Notes: a model not told the origin generated them from the sequence alone. DNA of 6,237 bases from CAZXMB01 sp964641715 (GCA_964641715.1 CAZXMB010000175.1:1-6237), one strand, 5' to 3'. Counted from the first letter of the stretch, positions 1-6,035 are shown. Program-made: numbers and translations.

Positions 1-641
1 TCAGAGTAGTAGGTGGTGACCATCTCGTTGCTGTGGTCGGTGTCGGTCTGGAGGCCAATGGCAAAGACTTCCTTGGGTTCTTCTTTAAAGGCTTCCTTAA
101 AATCTTTATGAATGTTTCGCTTCTCATAGACCCACTGGCCTGCTTTTCCCTCCCCGGATTCGAGTACAAAAACCTTACAGTTCTTTTCACCGGGGTGATC
201 GAAGATATGGCCCCTGGGGAGATGGGTTGCCCAGATATATTCGATTTTTAAACCCGTAGGCTCCGAACTCCCGAAGAGTCTAAACCCCATTTCCTTTCCA
301 AAAACGACCATCACCCGGGCCGCGGAATCGAATCGGTCTTTTCTTGTTTCAATCGCAGAGCGGATGGTATTCGACACCTTCCATTTCCAGGAGAGGAGAG
401 GAAAACGGTTCTCCTTCTCTCCGGCCTTCTTAAAAAGAGAAGACCGGCTGCCCAGGCTCTCGGCCTTGATCATCACTTTCCCAATTCTCGAATACTGGGT
501 TGGAGGCACGCCAAAGTATTTTACCATCCACCACCCCTTCACCGGAGAAGGCTCCTCCTCGGGTGTCTCCGGCGCAGAGGGACCAAAAGGGAGTTGAGAA
601 AAGATGAGGATCAGAATGACTGAAATAAACCCAATTTTCAT
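1..641 (-). CDS. DUF3047-type exported protein, C-terminus cut by window edge
   Basis: An open frame of 213 codons runs from an ATG at 641 off the left edge without a stop. Residues 1-23 look like a Sec signal peptide (M-K start, then a hydrophobic run up to PFGPSA), and an acidic, Pro-rich linker follows, so the product is probably periplasmic. The body carries the DUF3047 hallmarks: LLSWKWKV near residue 92, a DxxAARVMVVFG strand, EYIWATHLPRGH, and near the end IGLQTDTD followed by an aromatic TYYS segment. Family members usually end a few residues after that last segment, so only the tail is probably missing. A weak AAGG Shine-Dalgarno sits about 8 bases before the ATG. No reaction is known for the family and I propose none. 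The gene diverges from the transglycosylase gene across a 74-base gap. Family assignment is from remembered motif pattern only. Confidence 0.75.
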   Translation of the reverse strand, partial: MKIGFISVILILIFSQLPFGPSAPETPEEEPSPVKGWWMVKYFGVPPTQYSRIGKVMIKAESLGSRSSLFKKAGEKENRFPLLSWKWKVSNTIRSAIETRKDRFDSAARVMVVFGKEMGFRLFGSSEPTGLKIEYIWATHLPRGHIFDHPGEKNCKVFVLESGEGKAGQWVYEKRNIHKDFKEAFKEEPKEVFAIGLQTDTDHSNEMVTTYYS

Positions 642-715
642 CTACGGACCTTCAGGATACATCATCGTTGAATGGGCCGTTGAAAAAAAGATGAGAACTT
701 GTTAGACTGCATTCT
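642..715. promoter_or_regulatory. Divergent intergenic gap with a possible sigma70 promoter for the rightward gene
   Basis: This 74-base gap separates two divergent genes and should hold promoters for both. Rightward, TTGAAA at 680-685 and TAGACT at 703-708 are 17 bases apart (5/6 and 4/6 matches to consensus). Transcription from it would begin at about 714-716, almost at the annotated ATG. That implies a leaderless message or use of a later ATG at 731. I see no convincing leftward promoter. The call is weak. Confidence 0.3.
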
Positions 716-1621
716 ATGGTCAGATATCCGATGGTCCTCAGGACCTCCTGCCTTATCCTGATCAGCTTGGTTATAGTCGCTTCCACAGTCCTTTCCTATG
801 ATACTAAAGAAATTCCTTCTCTTTATCAAGAGCTGATTTTTCGCCTTGCCCGGGATGGCCTCAATGTCCAGACTCTATCCAGCCTGTTTGCCGATTCCCG
901 GTCAGCCATCAACCTCCCTGCACTGGTCATCTATCTCAATACGAAGGAGGACACGGAGCGATACCAAAAATTTCTGACTTCAGAGTCAATCCTCCTTGCC
1001 AGAAAATACCTCCGTCAGAACCTCTCTTCCCTGAAAAAGATGGAGGCTTGTTTCCATGTCGAGAAGGAGGTGGTGGTGGCCATCCTCCTCATCGAATCGA
1101 GGTTCGGAGAGAACATCGGAAAATACCGGGTCATTCCCACCTTGGCCACCCTCGCCCTCATGGATTCACCGGAGAATATTGAGAAAAATTTTCAGAACCT
1201 TCGTCAATATGATCCTGAAATCTCCCTGGAATCGGTAGAGGCATTCGCAAAGAGGAGGGCCCAATGGGCCTATCAGGAGCTTAAATGTTTTCTTAAGATC
1301 ATCGATCAGGAGAAGATGGATCCCCTAGAGGTTTACGGTTCACATGCAGGGGCATTGGGCATGGCCCAATTTATCCCCTCCAGTTATCTTAACTATGCCC
1401 TGCCTCAAAAAGGTTTTGAGAACTGGTTGCTCAGCCATGAGGATGCAATCAATAGTATCGGAAATTATCTGAGTGCTCATGGATGGAAGAAGAGGCTCTC
1501 AAGGGAAAGGAAGGAACGGATCCTCATGACGTATAACCAAAGCGAACCCTATGTGGAGACGGTCCTCCGGATCGCTCAAAAGTTAAAGGGCACGCCGACC
1601 AGAGGAGAGAGCAAAGAGTGA
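716..1621 (+). CDS. MltB-like lytic murein transglycosylase (SLT_2 / GH103 type)
   Basis: The 301-residue product is predicted to cleave the glycan strands of peptidoglycan, forming 1,6-anhydro-muramoyl ends in the periplasm. Residues 6-26 form a hydrophobic export segment. There is no lipobox Cys at a cleavage site, so unlike E. coli MltB it is probably not a lipoprotein. The catalytic domain shows AILLIESRFG (candidate catalytic Glu127, as in the ETFFG region of MltB), AGALGMAQFIPSSY at 211-224, EDAINSIGNYLSAHGW at 242-257, and a C-terminal YNQSEPYVETVLRIA. The length fits a compact MltB homologue with no peptidoglycan-binding domain. The start is uncertain: neither the ATG at 716 nor the in-frame ATG at 731 has a good Shine-Dalgarno, and both leave the export segment intact. 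The stop codon overlaps the GTG start of the next gene, so the two are probably co-transcribed and translationally coupled. Confidence 0.88.
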   Translation: MVRYPMVLRTSCLILISLVIVASTVLSYDTKEIPSLYQELIFRLARDGLNVQTLSSLFADSRSAINLPALVIYLNTKEDTERYQKFLTSESILLARKYLRQNLSSLKKMEACFHVEKEVVVAILLIESRFGENIGKYRVIPTLATLALMDSPENIEKNFQNLRQYDPEISLESVEAFAKRRAQWAYQELKCFLKIIDQEKMDPLEVYGSHAGALGMAQFIPSSYLNYALPQKGFENWLLSHEDAINSIGNYLSAHGWKKRLSRERKERILMTYNQSEPYVETVLRIAQKLKGTPTRGESKE

Positions 1622-2844
1622 AAAAACAACTTCTCATCATTGCCACCCTGGATACCAAAGGAAGGGAAGTCGCCTATGTGAAGGAGTGCGTTAAAAGACT
1701 TGGCCTTACTCCCCTTCTGATGGATGTGGGGACTCTGGAAAAGCCTCTCCTCCCCCCTGATATCACCCGTGAGGAGGTGGTCAGAGCGGCCGGGTATCAA
1801 CTGGATGACTTAATCAAGAAGAAAGACCGCTCCGCTGCGATCAAAGCGGTCCAGGAAGGCGGAGCCCTTTTGGCTGGACGCCTCTTTAAGGAGGGAAGAT
1901 TAAATGGCCTTTTTGGACTGGGAGGGGGGACAGGCACAGCGATTGTAACCCATATTATGCGATCCCTCCCATTTGGACTCCCCAAGATGGTCCTCTCCAC
2001 CGTTGCCTCTCGAGATATCAGAGAGTATGTGGGAACAAAAGATATTGTGATGTTTCATTCCGTAGCCGATCTCCTGGGATCGAATCCATTTATGCGCCTC
2101 ATCCTTGGTCAGGCCTCTTATGCCATCTGCGGGATGATTGAGAGGGGAAATGTCATCCGGAAGGTAAAACCCATGGTTGCGGTAACCGCCTACGGGATCA
2201 ATTCAGTCTGCGCCCTGAATGCCGAGCCCCTTCTTCAGGAAAGGGGATATGAGATGATCGCTTTTCATGCCAATGGGTGCGGTGGGATGGCCATGGAGGA
2301 GCTCATTGCTCAGGGCCTCATCGATGGCGTCCTTGACTTTACCACCCATGAAATCGCTGACGAGATGTTCGGAGGCTACTGCAGAGGGATTGGATCCATT
2401 CGGCTGGAGACTACGGGCGAGATGGAAATCCCCCGGGTAGTCGTCCCGGGGGGTCTCGATAATGCTGTTTTCAGTCCCTATTACCCGATGCCAGACCGAT
2501 TGAAAGGAAGAAAGGTTCACCCTCATGATATCCGTTTTTGTGTTCGGATGGGGCCCGAAGAGATGAAAGAGTTTGCCGGGATCATCGGAAAGAAGCTGAA
2601 TAAATCAAATGGGCCTGCCTATGTGCTGATCCCCCAAAAGGGATGGTCTGAAGCGGATAAACCCGGAACGGAATTCTATGACCCAAAGGTCAATCAGGTC
2701 TTCGTAAAGGAACTGAGAAGGATCCTTCACCCCCGTACCCCTGTAGAGGAAATGGATGCTCATATCAGCGAACCTGCCTTCGCAAAAAGAGCAGTTGAAA
2801 TTTTAGATCATATGATCCGGACCAAGGGGATTCAATCAAAGTGA
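1618..2844 (+). CDS. UPF0261 / Tm-1-like ATP-binding protein
   Basis: This 408-residue protein has the usual length and full motif set of UPF0261 (bacterial relatives of the N-terminal domain of tomato Tm-1). Visible landmarks are IATLDTKGREVAY at 8-20, the Gly-rich nucleotide loop GLGGGTGTA at 100-108, FHANGCGGMAMEE at 216-228, TTHEIADE at 242-249, VPGGLDN at 276-282, the HPHDIRFCVRMGPEEM stretch near 301-316, and IPQKGWSEADKPGTEFYDP at 338-356. Tm-1 relatives bind ATP in the N-terminal half; the reaction of the bacterial members is not established, and the protein is predicted to be cytoplasmic. The GTG start at 1618 overlaps the upstream TGA by two bases and has AGAGGAGAG just upstream. 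Many UPF0261 genes sit beside a TIM-barrel partner gene; none is present here. The link to the upstream cell-wall enzyme is positional only. Confidence 0.88.
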   Translation: MKKQLLIIATLDTKGREVAYVKECVKRLGLTPLLMDVGTLEKPLLPPDITREEVVRAAGYQLDDLIKKKDRSAAIKAVQEGGALLAGRLFKEGRLNGLFGLGGGTGTAIVTHIMRSLPFGLPKMVLSTVASRDIREYVGTKDIVMFHSVADLLGSNPFMRLILGQASYAICGMIERGNVIRKVKPMVAVTAYGINSVCALNAEPLLQERGYEMIAFHANGCGGMAMEELIAQGLIDGVLDFTTHEIADEMFGGYCRGIGSIRLETTGEMEIPRVVVPGGLDNAVFSPYYPMPDRLKGRKVHPHDIRFCVRMGPEEMKEFAGIIGKKLNKSNGPAYVLIPQKGWSEADKPGTEFYDPKVNQVFVKELRRILHPRTPVEEMDAHISEPAFAKRAVEILDHMIRTKGIQSK

Positions 2845-2846
2845 CC

Positions 2847-2852
2847 GGAGGG
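2847..2852 (+). promoter_or_regulatory. Strong ribosome binding site deciding the small-gene start
   Basis: GGAGGG precedes the ATG at 2858 with about 5 bases of spacing. It is the main evidence that the 56-residue frame is translated. Confidence 0.7.
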
Positions 2853-2857
2853 AGAGT

Positions 2858-3028
2858 ATGAATTGTCCTTACTGTGGGATGGAGGTCCAGATTGGAGTCA
2901 AAAGAGATTACACCAAGCCCCTCTTGGCCATCTCGATCTTCGGCATTAAAGAGTTGAAATCAACCTTCTGCTCCTCGCAGGCCTTTTGTAAGGTGATGGC
3001 CCTTCCCAGGGGAAAGGGGAGGGATTGA
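2858..3028 (+). CDS. 56-residue Cys-rich protein, TRASH/YHS-like metal-binding fold
   Basis: A short ATG-TGA frame lies 13 bases after the UPF0261 stop, preceded by a strong Shine-Dalgarno (GGAGGG at 2847-2852, about 5 bases from the ATG). The product has four Cys: CPYCGMEV at residues 3-10 and FCSSQAFCK at 37-45. The CxxCGM start and the later FCSxxxFC block resemble the arrangement in YHS/TRASH metal-binding domains, where a CGM motif is followed by FCS and another Cys. A small protein binding zinc, iron or a soft metal is therefore plausible; that is inference. The spacing is not a textbook match and the aromatic strand between the blocks is not clear, so a simple four-Cys zinc ribbon is the alternative. 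It lies directly before rubrerythrin on the same strand, whose promoter overlaps its last codons. Confidence 0.72.
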   Translation: MNCPYCGMEVQIGVKRDYTKPLLAISIFGIKELKSTFCSSQAFCKVMALPRGKGRD

Positions 3029-3053
3029 CATGGATATATTTCGATTTTATCAT
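3025..3053 (+). promoter_or_regulatory. Consensus-like sigma70 promoter for rubrerythrin
   Basis: A perfect -35 hexamer TTGACA (3025-3030) and TATCAT (3048-3053, 5/6) are separated by exactly 17 bases. Initiation would fall near 3060, giving a leader of about 40 bases before the rubrerythrin ATG. The -35 box covers the stop codon of the 56-residue gene. A partial 19-base dyad, TTTTA at 3045-3049 and TAAAA at 3059-3063, spans the -10 and could be an operator (a PerR/Fur-like site is the obvious idea), but its inner positions match poorly. Confidence 0.65.
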
Positions 3054-3099
3054 TACCGTAAAAACAGACCCTTCGCTTACAAAATAGAGAGGAAACAAT

Positions 3100-3672
3100 A
3101 TGGAATTCAAAGGAAGTCAGACAGAGAAGAATCTCCTGACTGCTTTTGCAGGCGAATCCCAGGCCAGGAATCGCTATACCTATTTTGCCAGCGCAGCGAG
3201 AAAAGAGGGCTATGAGCAGATTTCTTCGATTTTTCTCGAAACCGCGGAAAATGAGAAGGAACATGCCAAACTCTTTTTCAACCTGCTCAGGGGAGGAGAG
3301 GTGGAGATCGTCGCATCCTATCCTGCCGGGCCAGTCGGAGATACAATAGCCAATTTGAAAGCCGCTACAGATGGGGAAAACCTGGAGTGGACGACCCTCT
3401 ATCGGAATTTTGCGGAGGTCGCCAAAGCGGAGGGATTCCCGGAAATCTCAGAGACCTTTTCGTGGGTGGCTAAAGTGGAAAAATTCCATGAAGAACGTTA
3501 TTTGAGTCTGTCCAAGAATGTGAAGGAAGGAAAGGCCTTTAAAAAAGATTCCCCGGTGAAGTGGCACTGTCGAAACTGCGGTTATGTCTTTGAAGGAAAA
3601 GAAGCTCCTGAAAAATGTCCGGTCTGCAAGCACCCCCGCGCCTTCTTCGAGGTCCTGCAGGAAAATTTTTGA
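3100..3672 (+). CDS. rbr: Rubrerythrin
   Basis: This 190-residue protein is a full-length classical rubrerythrin, a cytoplasmic non-haem diiron peroxidase that reduces hydrogen peroxide in anaerobes with electrons from rubredoxin or NAD(P)H-linked partners. Residues 1-146 are the four-helix ferritin-like domain with the diiron ligand set in place: Glu19 (in AGESQARNRY), E52-x-x-H55, Glu93 and Glu96 (in DGENLEW), and E127-x-x-H130. Residues 155-190 form the C-terminal rubredoxin-like Fe(Cys)4 domain, C157xxC160 (CRNCGYVFEG) and C173xxC176 (CPVCKHP). No key residue is missing. The ATG at 3100 has AGAGAGG at 3086-3092 as its ribosome binding site. A dedicated promoter lies just upstream, so it can be expressed apart from the genes before it. 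A link to the neighbouring small metal-binding protein is plausible but unproven. Confidence 0.97.
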   Translation: MEFKGSQTEKNLLTAFAGESQARNRYTYFASAARKEGYEQISSIFLETAENEKEHAKLFFNLLRGGEVEIVASYPAGPVGDTIANLKAATDGENLEWTTLYRNFAEVAKAEGFPEISETFSWVAKVEKFHEERYLSLSKNVKEGKAFKKDSPVKWHCRNCGYVFEGKEAPEKCPVCKHPRAFFEVLQENF

Positions 3673-3679
3673 CCGGCAA

Positions 3680-3721
3680 GTGCCCCGCAAGCCCCGCCTT
3701 GTAGGCGGGGTCAAGGGGCAC
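3680..3721. repeat. Nested GC-rich inverted repeat, copy 1
   Basis: The outer stem GTGCCCC (3680-3686) pairs with GGGGCAC (3715-3721). Inside it, CCCCGCCT (3692-3699) pairs with AGGCGGGG (3703-3710) around a TGT loop. It starts 8 bases after the rubrerythrin stop, between convergent genes. With no U-tract on either strand it is not a classical intrinsic terminator, though a structure this strong could still slow polymerase or protect 3' ends. It looks like a REP-type palindromic element. Confidence 0.7.
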
Positions 3722-3747
3722 AATATAAATGAGATTTCCTTTCCGGG

Positions 3748-3774
3748 AAGCCCCGCCCTGTGGGCGGGGAGCTT
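3748..3774. repeat. GC-rich inverted repeat, copy 2
   Basis: CCCCGCCC (3751-3758) pairs with GGGCGGGG (3762-3769) around the same TGT loop. AAG (3748-3750) and CTT (3772-3774) extend the stem past a two-base bulge. The 19-base core differs from copy 1 at only two positions, which pair with each other (T-A in copy 1, C-G here). The element lies about 30 bases downstream of the ATP-grasp stop on the minus strand. Confidence 0.7.
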
Positions 3775-3804
3775 CACTCCCCGTTCTCCGGATGGGCATC
3801 CCTT

Positions 3805-4725
3805 CTAATGAACGCCAAGCTCAAAACATGCCTTCGGTATAGAAGAGAAATCTAATCCTTCATAAATCCTCTCTATTTTCACAGAAAGTTCCTCGATCGT
3901 CTTATAAAGTTGATCCGGAAGGGATAAAGTGGTTTTTGCTACTTCATCCTCATAAAGATTGTGTCTCAGATAGGAAGGATCATGCTCACCAAACCATATC
4001 CCTGCCTCCCAGGATTTCTGATTGAAGCACTCCGTTTCAAACTTTTTATCTGCGAGTCCAAAACGATCTCCCTTTGATATGAAGGCCAGGACCCCATGAT
4101 TGGAATAGGGCCGGTCTGAGAGATTGGCATACATGCACATAAACTCTCCGCCAAAGGCAACCGCACGGATGGAAAAGGCAGACTCATTTATCCTGGACTC
4201 TATATATTCTTGGAGAAGGAACAGGCGATTCTCTATATTCAGAGTGGATAAAGATTCAGTGCCTGTGATGATCTTAAAATTCCTTCCCCCCCTTCCCACA
4301 CGGCGCTTAAGAGCTACAGTCCCTTTTCTTTTAAGGAAAGCCTCCGCACCCGAAAGATCTTGGGGATTAAAAACGATGGTCTCAGGCATGGGGGCTATGG
4401 GTTTGACCAATTGATATTGGACCCATTTGTCCTCGAACCTCAGACCCGGGTGAAATGCCCGGGGGAATGGACCTTCTCCATCCATCCAGATCTTGAAGGG
4501 TTTCAGGCTTTCAATCCAGGGAAGGGAATGAAGGTAATCTTTAAAATTCTTTCCGTAGACCCTCAGGGAGGTCTCTTCGATTCTCGAAAAGATATCGGAA
4601 GGCCTCCCCAGATGGACCAGATGAGCAAGATGGTATTCCTGGGCCCCTCCTGGAAGGCCTACATTGACCTCCACCACATAGGGTTTCAGCTCAGGGCTAA
4701 TCAGAAAATCAATTCCGAGATACAT
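3805..4725 (-). CDS. ATP-grasp-like enzyme, possibly circularly permuted
   Basis: Numbering is from the ATG at 4725 (306 residues). ATP-grasp motifs are visible: VALKRRVGRGGRNFKI at 137-152, with candidate ATP-binding Lys140 and a Gly-rich loop; the hinge-like FLLQEYIES at 169-177; FSIRAVAFGGEF at 184-195; and NLSDRPYSNHG at 201-211. The segment carrying the usual Mg-binding ExN triad, GIDFLISPELKPYVVEVN (Glu19, Asn21), stands at the N-terminus instead of the C-terminus. The protein ends with a helix and ACFELGVH, which would run naturally into that segment, so a circular permutation is suggested. Family members ligate a carboxylate to an amine via acyl-phosphate; the substrate here is unknown, perhaps a peptide. 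The frame stays open to a TTG at 4851, 5 bases after the radical SAM stop, but that start overlaps the 20-residue peptide gene and has no suitable ribosome site. A TTG at 4734, 9 bases after AGAGGG, is the other option. Confidence 0.68.
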   Translation of the reverse strand: MYLGIDFLISPELKPYVVEVNVGLPGGAQEYHLAHLVHLGRPSDIFSRIEETSLRVYGKNFKDYLHSLPWIESLKPFKIWMDGEGPFPRAFHPGLRFEDKWVQYQLVKPIAPMPETIVFNPQDLSGAEAFLKRKGTVALKRRVGRGGRNFKIITGTESLSTLNIENRLFLLQEYIESRINESAFSIRAVAFGGEFMCMYANLSDRPYSNHGVLAFISKGDRFGLADKKFETECFNQKSWEAGIWFGEHDPSYLRHNLYEDEVAKTTLSLPDQLYKTIEELSVKIERIYEGLDFSSIPKACFELGVH

Positions 4726-4743
4726 TTTCTTCAAAATGAAAAT

Positions 4744-4760
4744 CCCTCTTTCCTCCTCTT
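4744..4760 (-). promoter_or_regulatory. Purine-rich ribosome binding region for the ATP-grasp gene
   Basis: Read on the minus strand, AAGAGGAGG (4760-4752) is followed by AAGAGGG (4750-4744). The second block is 9 bases from a TTG at 4734 and 18 from the ATG at 4725. It supports initiation in this region, not at the TTG at 4851. Confidence 0.4.
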
Positions 4761-4778
4761 CGGAGAAGGAAAGAGGGG

Positions 4779-4803
4779 AAAAAAGAAGGATCTCTAAAGA
4801 GAT
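4779..4803 (-). terminator. Weak terminator/attenuator-like hairpin after the 20-residue peptide gene
   Basis: On the minus strand the perfect palindrome ATCTCT-TTTA-like AGAGAT (4803-4790) begins one base after the peptide's TGA and is followed by CCTTC and six T (4784-4779). The stem is short and AT-rich, so termination would be partial at best. It could lower ATP-grasp expression relative to the genes before it. Confidence 0.35.
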
Positions 4804-4804
4804 T

Positions 4805-4867
4805 TCAACAGGATGCCTTGCATTTGCAGGTTGCTGAGAACTTCTTGGCAATTTTTTTAATACTCAT
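4805..4867 (-). CDS. 20-residue Cys-rich peptide, candidate RiPP precursor
   Basis: The frame encodes MSIKKIAKKFSATCKCKASC and then TGA. A basic, Lys-rich N-terminal half is followed by a core with C14-x-C16-x3-C20, the last Cys being the C-terminal residue. The ATG lies within the last codons of the radical SAM gene in another frame. It is preceded at about 8 bases by the best ribosome binding site in the window. A tiny Cys-containing peptide next to a radical SAM/SPASM enzyme with a peptide-recognition domain is typical of ribosomally made, post-translationally modified peptides, where the Cys residues accept thioether or other cross-links. The leader would be only about 10-13 residues, which is short but feasible. 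I cannot assign it to a named precursor family. The main alternative is that the ribosome site and ATG belong to the ATP-grasp gene, with a one-base indel or slippage in the A7 run at codons 3-6. Confidence 0.62.
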   Translation of the reverse strand: MSIKKIAKKFSATCKCKASC

Positions 4868-6035
4868 CCGGATCACCTCCTTTCAATACCCCCCGGGCAT
4901 AACATTGGAAAGGGTCAGGTTGAAACAGGCCTCCAAAATATTTTGCCCTGAAACGGCATCCGCCTCTACAATCCTCCCTCTCCGGGCAGTCGCAGGTCAG
5001 GTCTTTTAATGGAATCCGGGGGATCCGATCCCAACAAAACCTGAGACCTTCCTCTATCGTTCCCACAGGCTCCTGACTGAAGAGCCCGCACTTACAAACA
5101 TTTCCATTTGGAAGTATAGCACAGAGATGTGCTCCGCAGGTAGCATTTTTTTTCGAGCTGTGAAGTCCCCCTCCGAAACCATATCGGAGGAAGCGGCCTG
5201 CCTCAGAAGGTTCAACCCAAAAGTCCCTGCTCTCCTCGAACCTCCCGGCAACACAAGGAAGATCAACATTCCATTCTTTAATGTTCTTTGATTGAATCAG
5301 GGAGGCCAATTCATCAAACTCCTTAAGATTTTTCTGATGAATCATCGTGGCGATGGAAACACGAATATGAGCATCCTGAAGAGATTCAATGGCCCGAATG
5401 GCCTTTTGAAATGTCCCTTTTCCCCTTAGGGATTCATGGCCCTCCTTCATCCCGTCCAGACTCACCTGAACCTCATGCACACGGAGTTTTTTAGCCACCT
5501 CATGAGTGATGAGGGTTCCATTTGTGAGGAGGATGGAACGAAATTCAAAGTCTCTCAGGATGTAATTAATCTCCCAGAAATTGGGATGGAGCAGGGGCTC
5601 TCCACCGGAGAGGAGAAGCCTGAGCCCCTGAATCTCCTCAAATTCTTTTAATATCCTCTCGATTTTTCCGAGAGGAAGATCCTGATTTTTCCCCTCTCCG
5701 ATATAACAGTGCCTGCAGCGAAGATTGCATCGATCCGTAATCAGGAGTTCAAGATAACGGAGAGAAGGAATCGGGGAAGGATGGGTACTGAATTCCCTTT
5801 TAACGGGGACCCCTGAGACAGCGATCAAATTCTCCGAGAGGCAGTATTGAATAAACTCCTCATCCTCCTTCTTTACCGGAGGGGATTTCCCCAAGGAGCA
5901 CCGGATGAGGAATTCAAAAGCATCCCGGCTCAGTTCGTAGAGTTCGTCATTTTCAATATCGTAAAGGCAGGGTTCTTCAAGGTGTTTCAATACACAATGG
6001 GGTGACAATACGAAGAATTTATTCAGGGAGGACAT
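4857..6035 (-). CDS. Radical SAM/SPASM peptide-modifying enzyme with N-terminal PqqD/RRE-like domain
   Basis: This 392-residue enzyme has three parts. Residues 6-75 resemble a PqqD-like RiPP recognition element (LYDIENDELYELSRDAFEFL, ending SENLIAVSG), which in the family docks a leader peptide. Residues about 93-290 form the radical SAM barrel: C103xxxC107xxC110 (CNLRCRHCY) ligates the SAM-cleaving 4Fe-4S cluster, GGEP at 144-147 contacts SAM, and LTNGT (170-174) and VSLDG (191-195) are typical strands. Residues 300-378 form a SPASM domain with nine Cys (300, 305, 314, 316, 348, 350, 356, 360, 378), enough for auxiliary 4Fe-4S clusters; C350-x5-C356-x3-C360 matches the SPASM pattern. Related maturases form thioether or C-C cross-links in peptides; that chemistry is inferred here. 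The start overlaps the preceding 54-residue gene by 17 bases, and its 3' end contains the ribosome site and start of the 20-residue peptide, the likeliest substrate. Confidence 0.92.
   Translation of the reverse strand: MSSLNKFFVLSPHCVLKHLEEPCLYDIENDELYELSRDAFEFLIRCSLGKSPPVKKEDEEFIQYCLSENLIAVSGVPVKREFSTHPSPIPSLRYLELLITDRCNLRCRHCYIGEGKNQDLPLGKIERILKEFEEIQGLRLLLSGGEPLLHPNFWEINYILRDFEFRSILLTNGTLITHEVAKKLRVHEVQVSLDGMKEGHESLRGKGTFQKAIRAIESLQDAHIRVSIATMIHQKNLKEFDELASLIQSKNIKEWNVDLPCVAGRFEESRDFWVEPSEAGRFLRYGFGGGLHSSKKNATCGAHLCAILPNGNVCKCGLFSQEPVGTIEEGLRFCWDRIPRIPLKDLTCDCPEREDCRGGCRFRAKYFGGLFQPDPFQCYARGVLKGGDPDEY
4870..4883 (-). promoter_or_regulatory. Near-perfect extended Shine-Dalgarno for the 20-residue peptide
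   Basis: The minus strand reads AAAGGAGGTGATCC, complementary at 13 of 14 positions to the standard bacterial 16S 3' end (GGATCACCTCCTTA). The core GGAGG ends 8 bases before the ATG at 4867. It is embedded in the coding end of the radical SAM gene (Lys-Gly-Gly-Asp-Pro codons) and is by far the strongest ribosome site in the window, implying high translation of whatever starts there. Confidence 0.8.

Noticed and set aside
3030..3215. 61-residue plus-strand frame starting at ATG 3030
   Set aside because: It covers the rubrerythrin promoter and runs in another frame over the first part of rubrerythrin, with no ribosome site and no recognisable motif.
2908..3264. 118-residue minus-strand frame
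   Set aside because: It lies opposite the 56-residue gene, the promoter and the start of rubrerythrin, all of which are supported independently; its translation shows no family features.
3680..3774. The GC-rich hairpins as classical Rho-independent terminators
   Set aside because: Neither has a run of T after the stem on either strand.
4360..4797. 145-residue plus-strand frame
   Set aside because: It is antisense to the ATP-grasp gene, whose motifs are clear; no ribosome site or motif supports it.
4805..4807. TGA after the terminal Cys read as selenocysteine (a Cys-Sec end)
   Set aside because: The hairpin that follows is small and AT-rich, with no G in the loop, unlike a bacterial SECIS. 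Reading on gives an unremarkable sequence. An ordinary stop is the better call.
4870..4883. Plus strand matches the 16S rRNA 3' end
   Set aside because: Only this short stretch matches and no other rRNA sequence surrounds it. Its position before an ATG on the other strand explains it as a Shine-Dalgarno.
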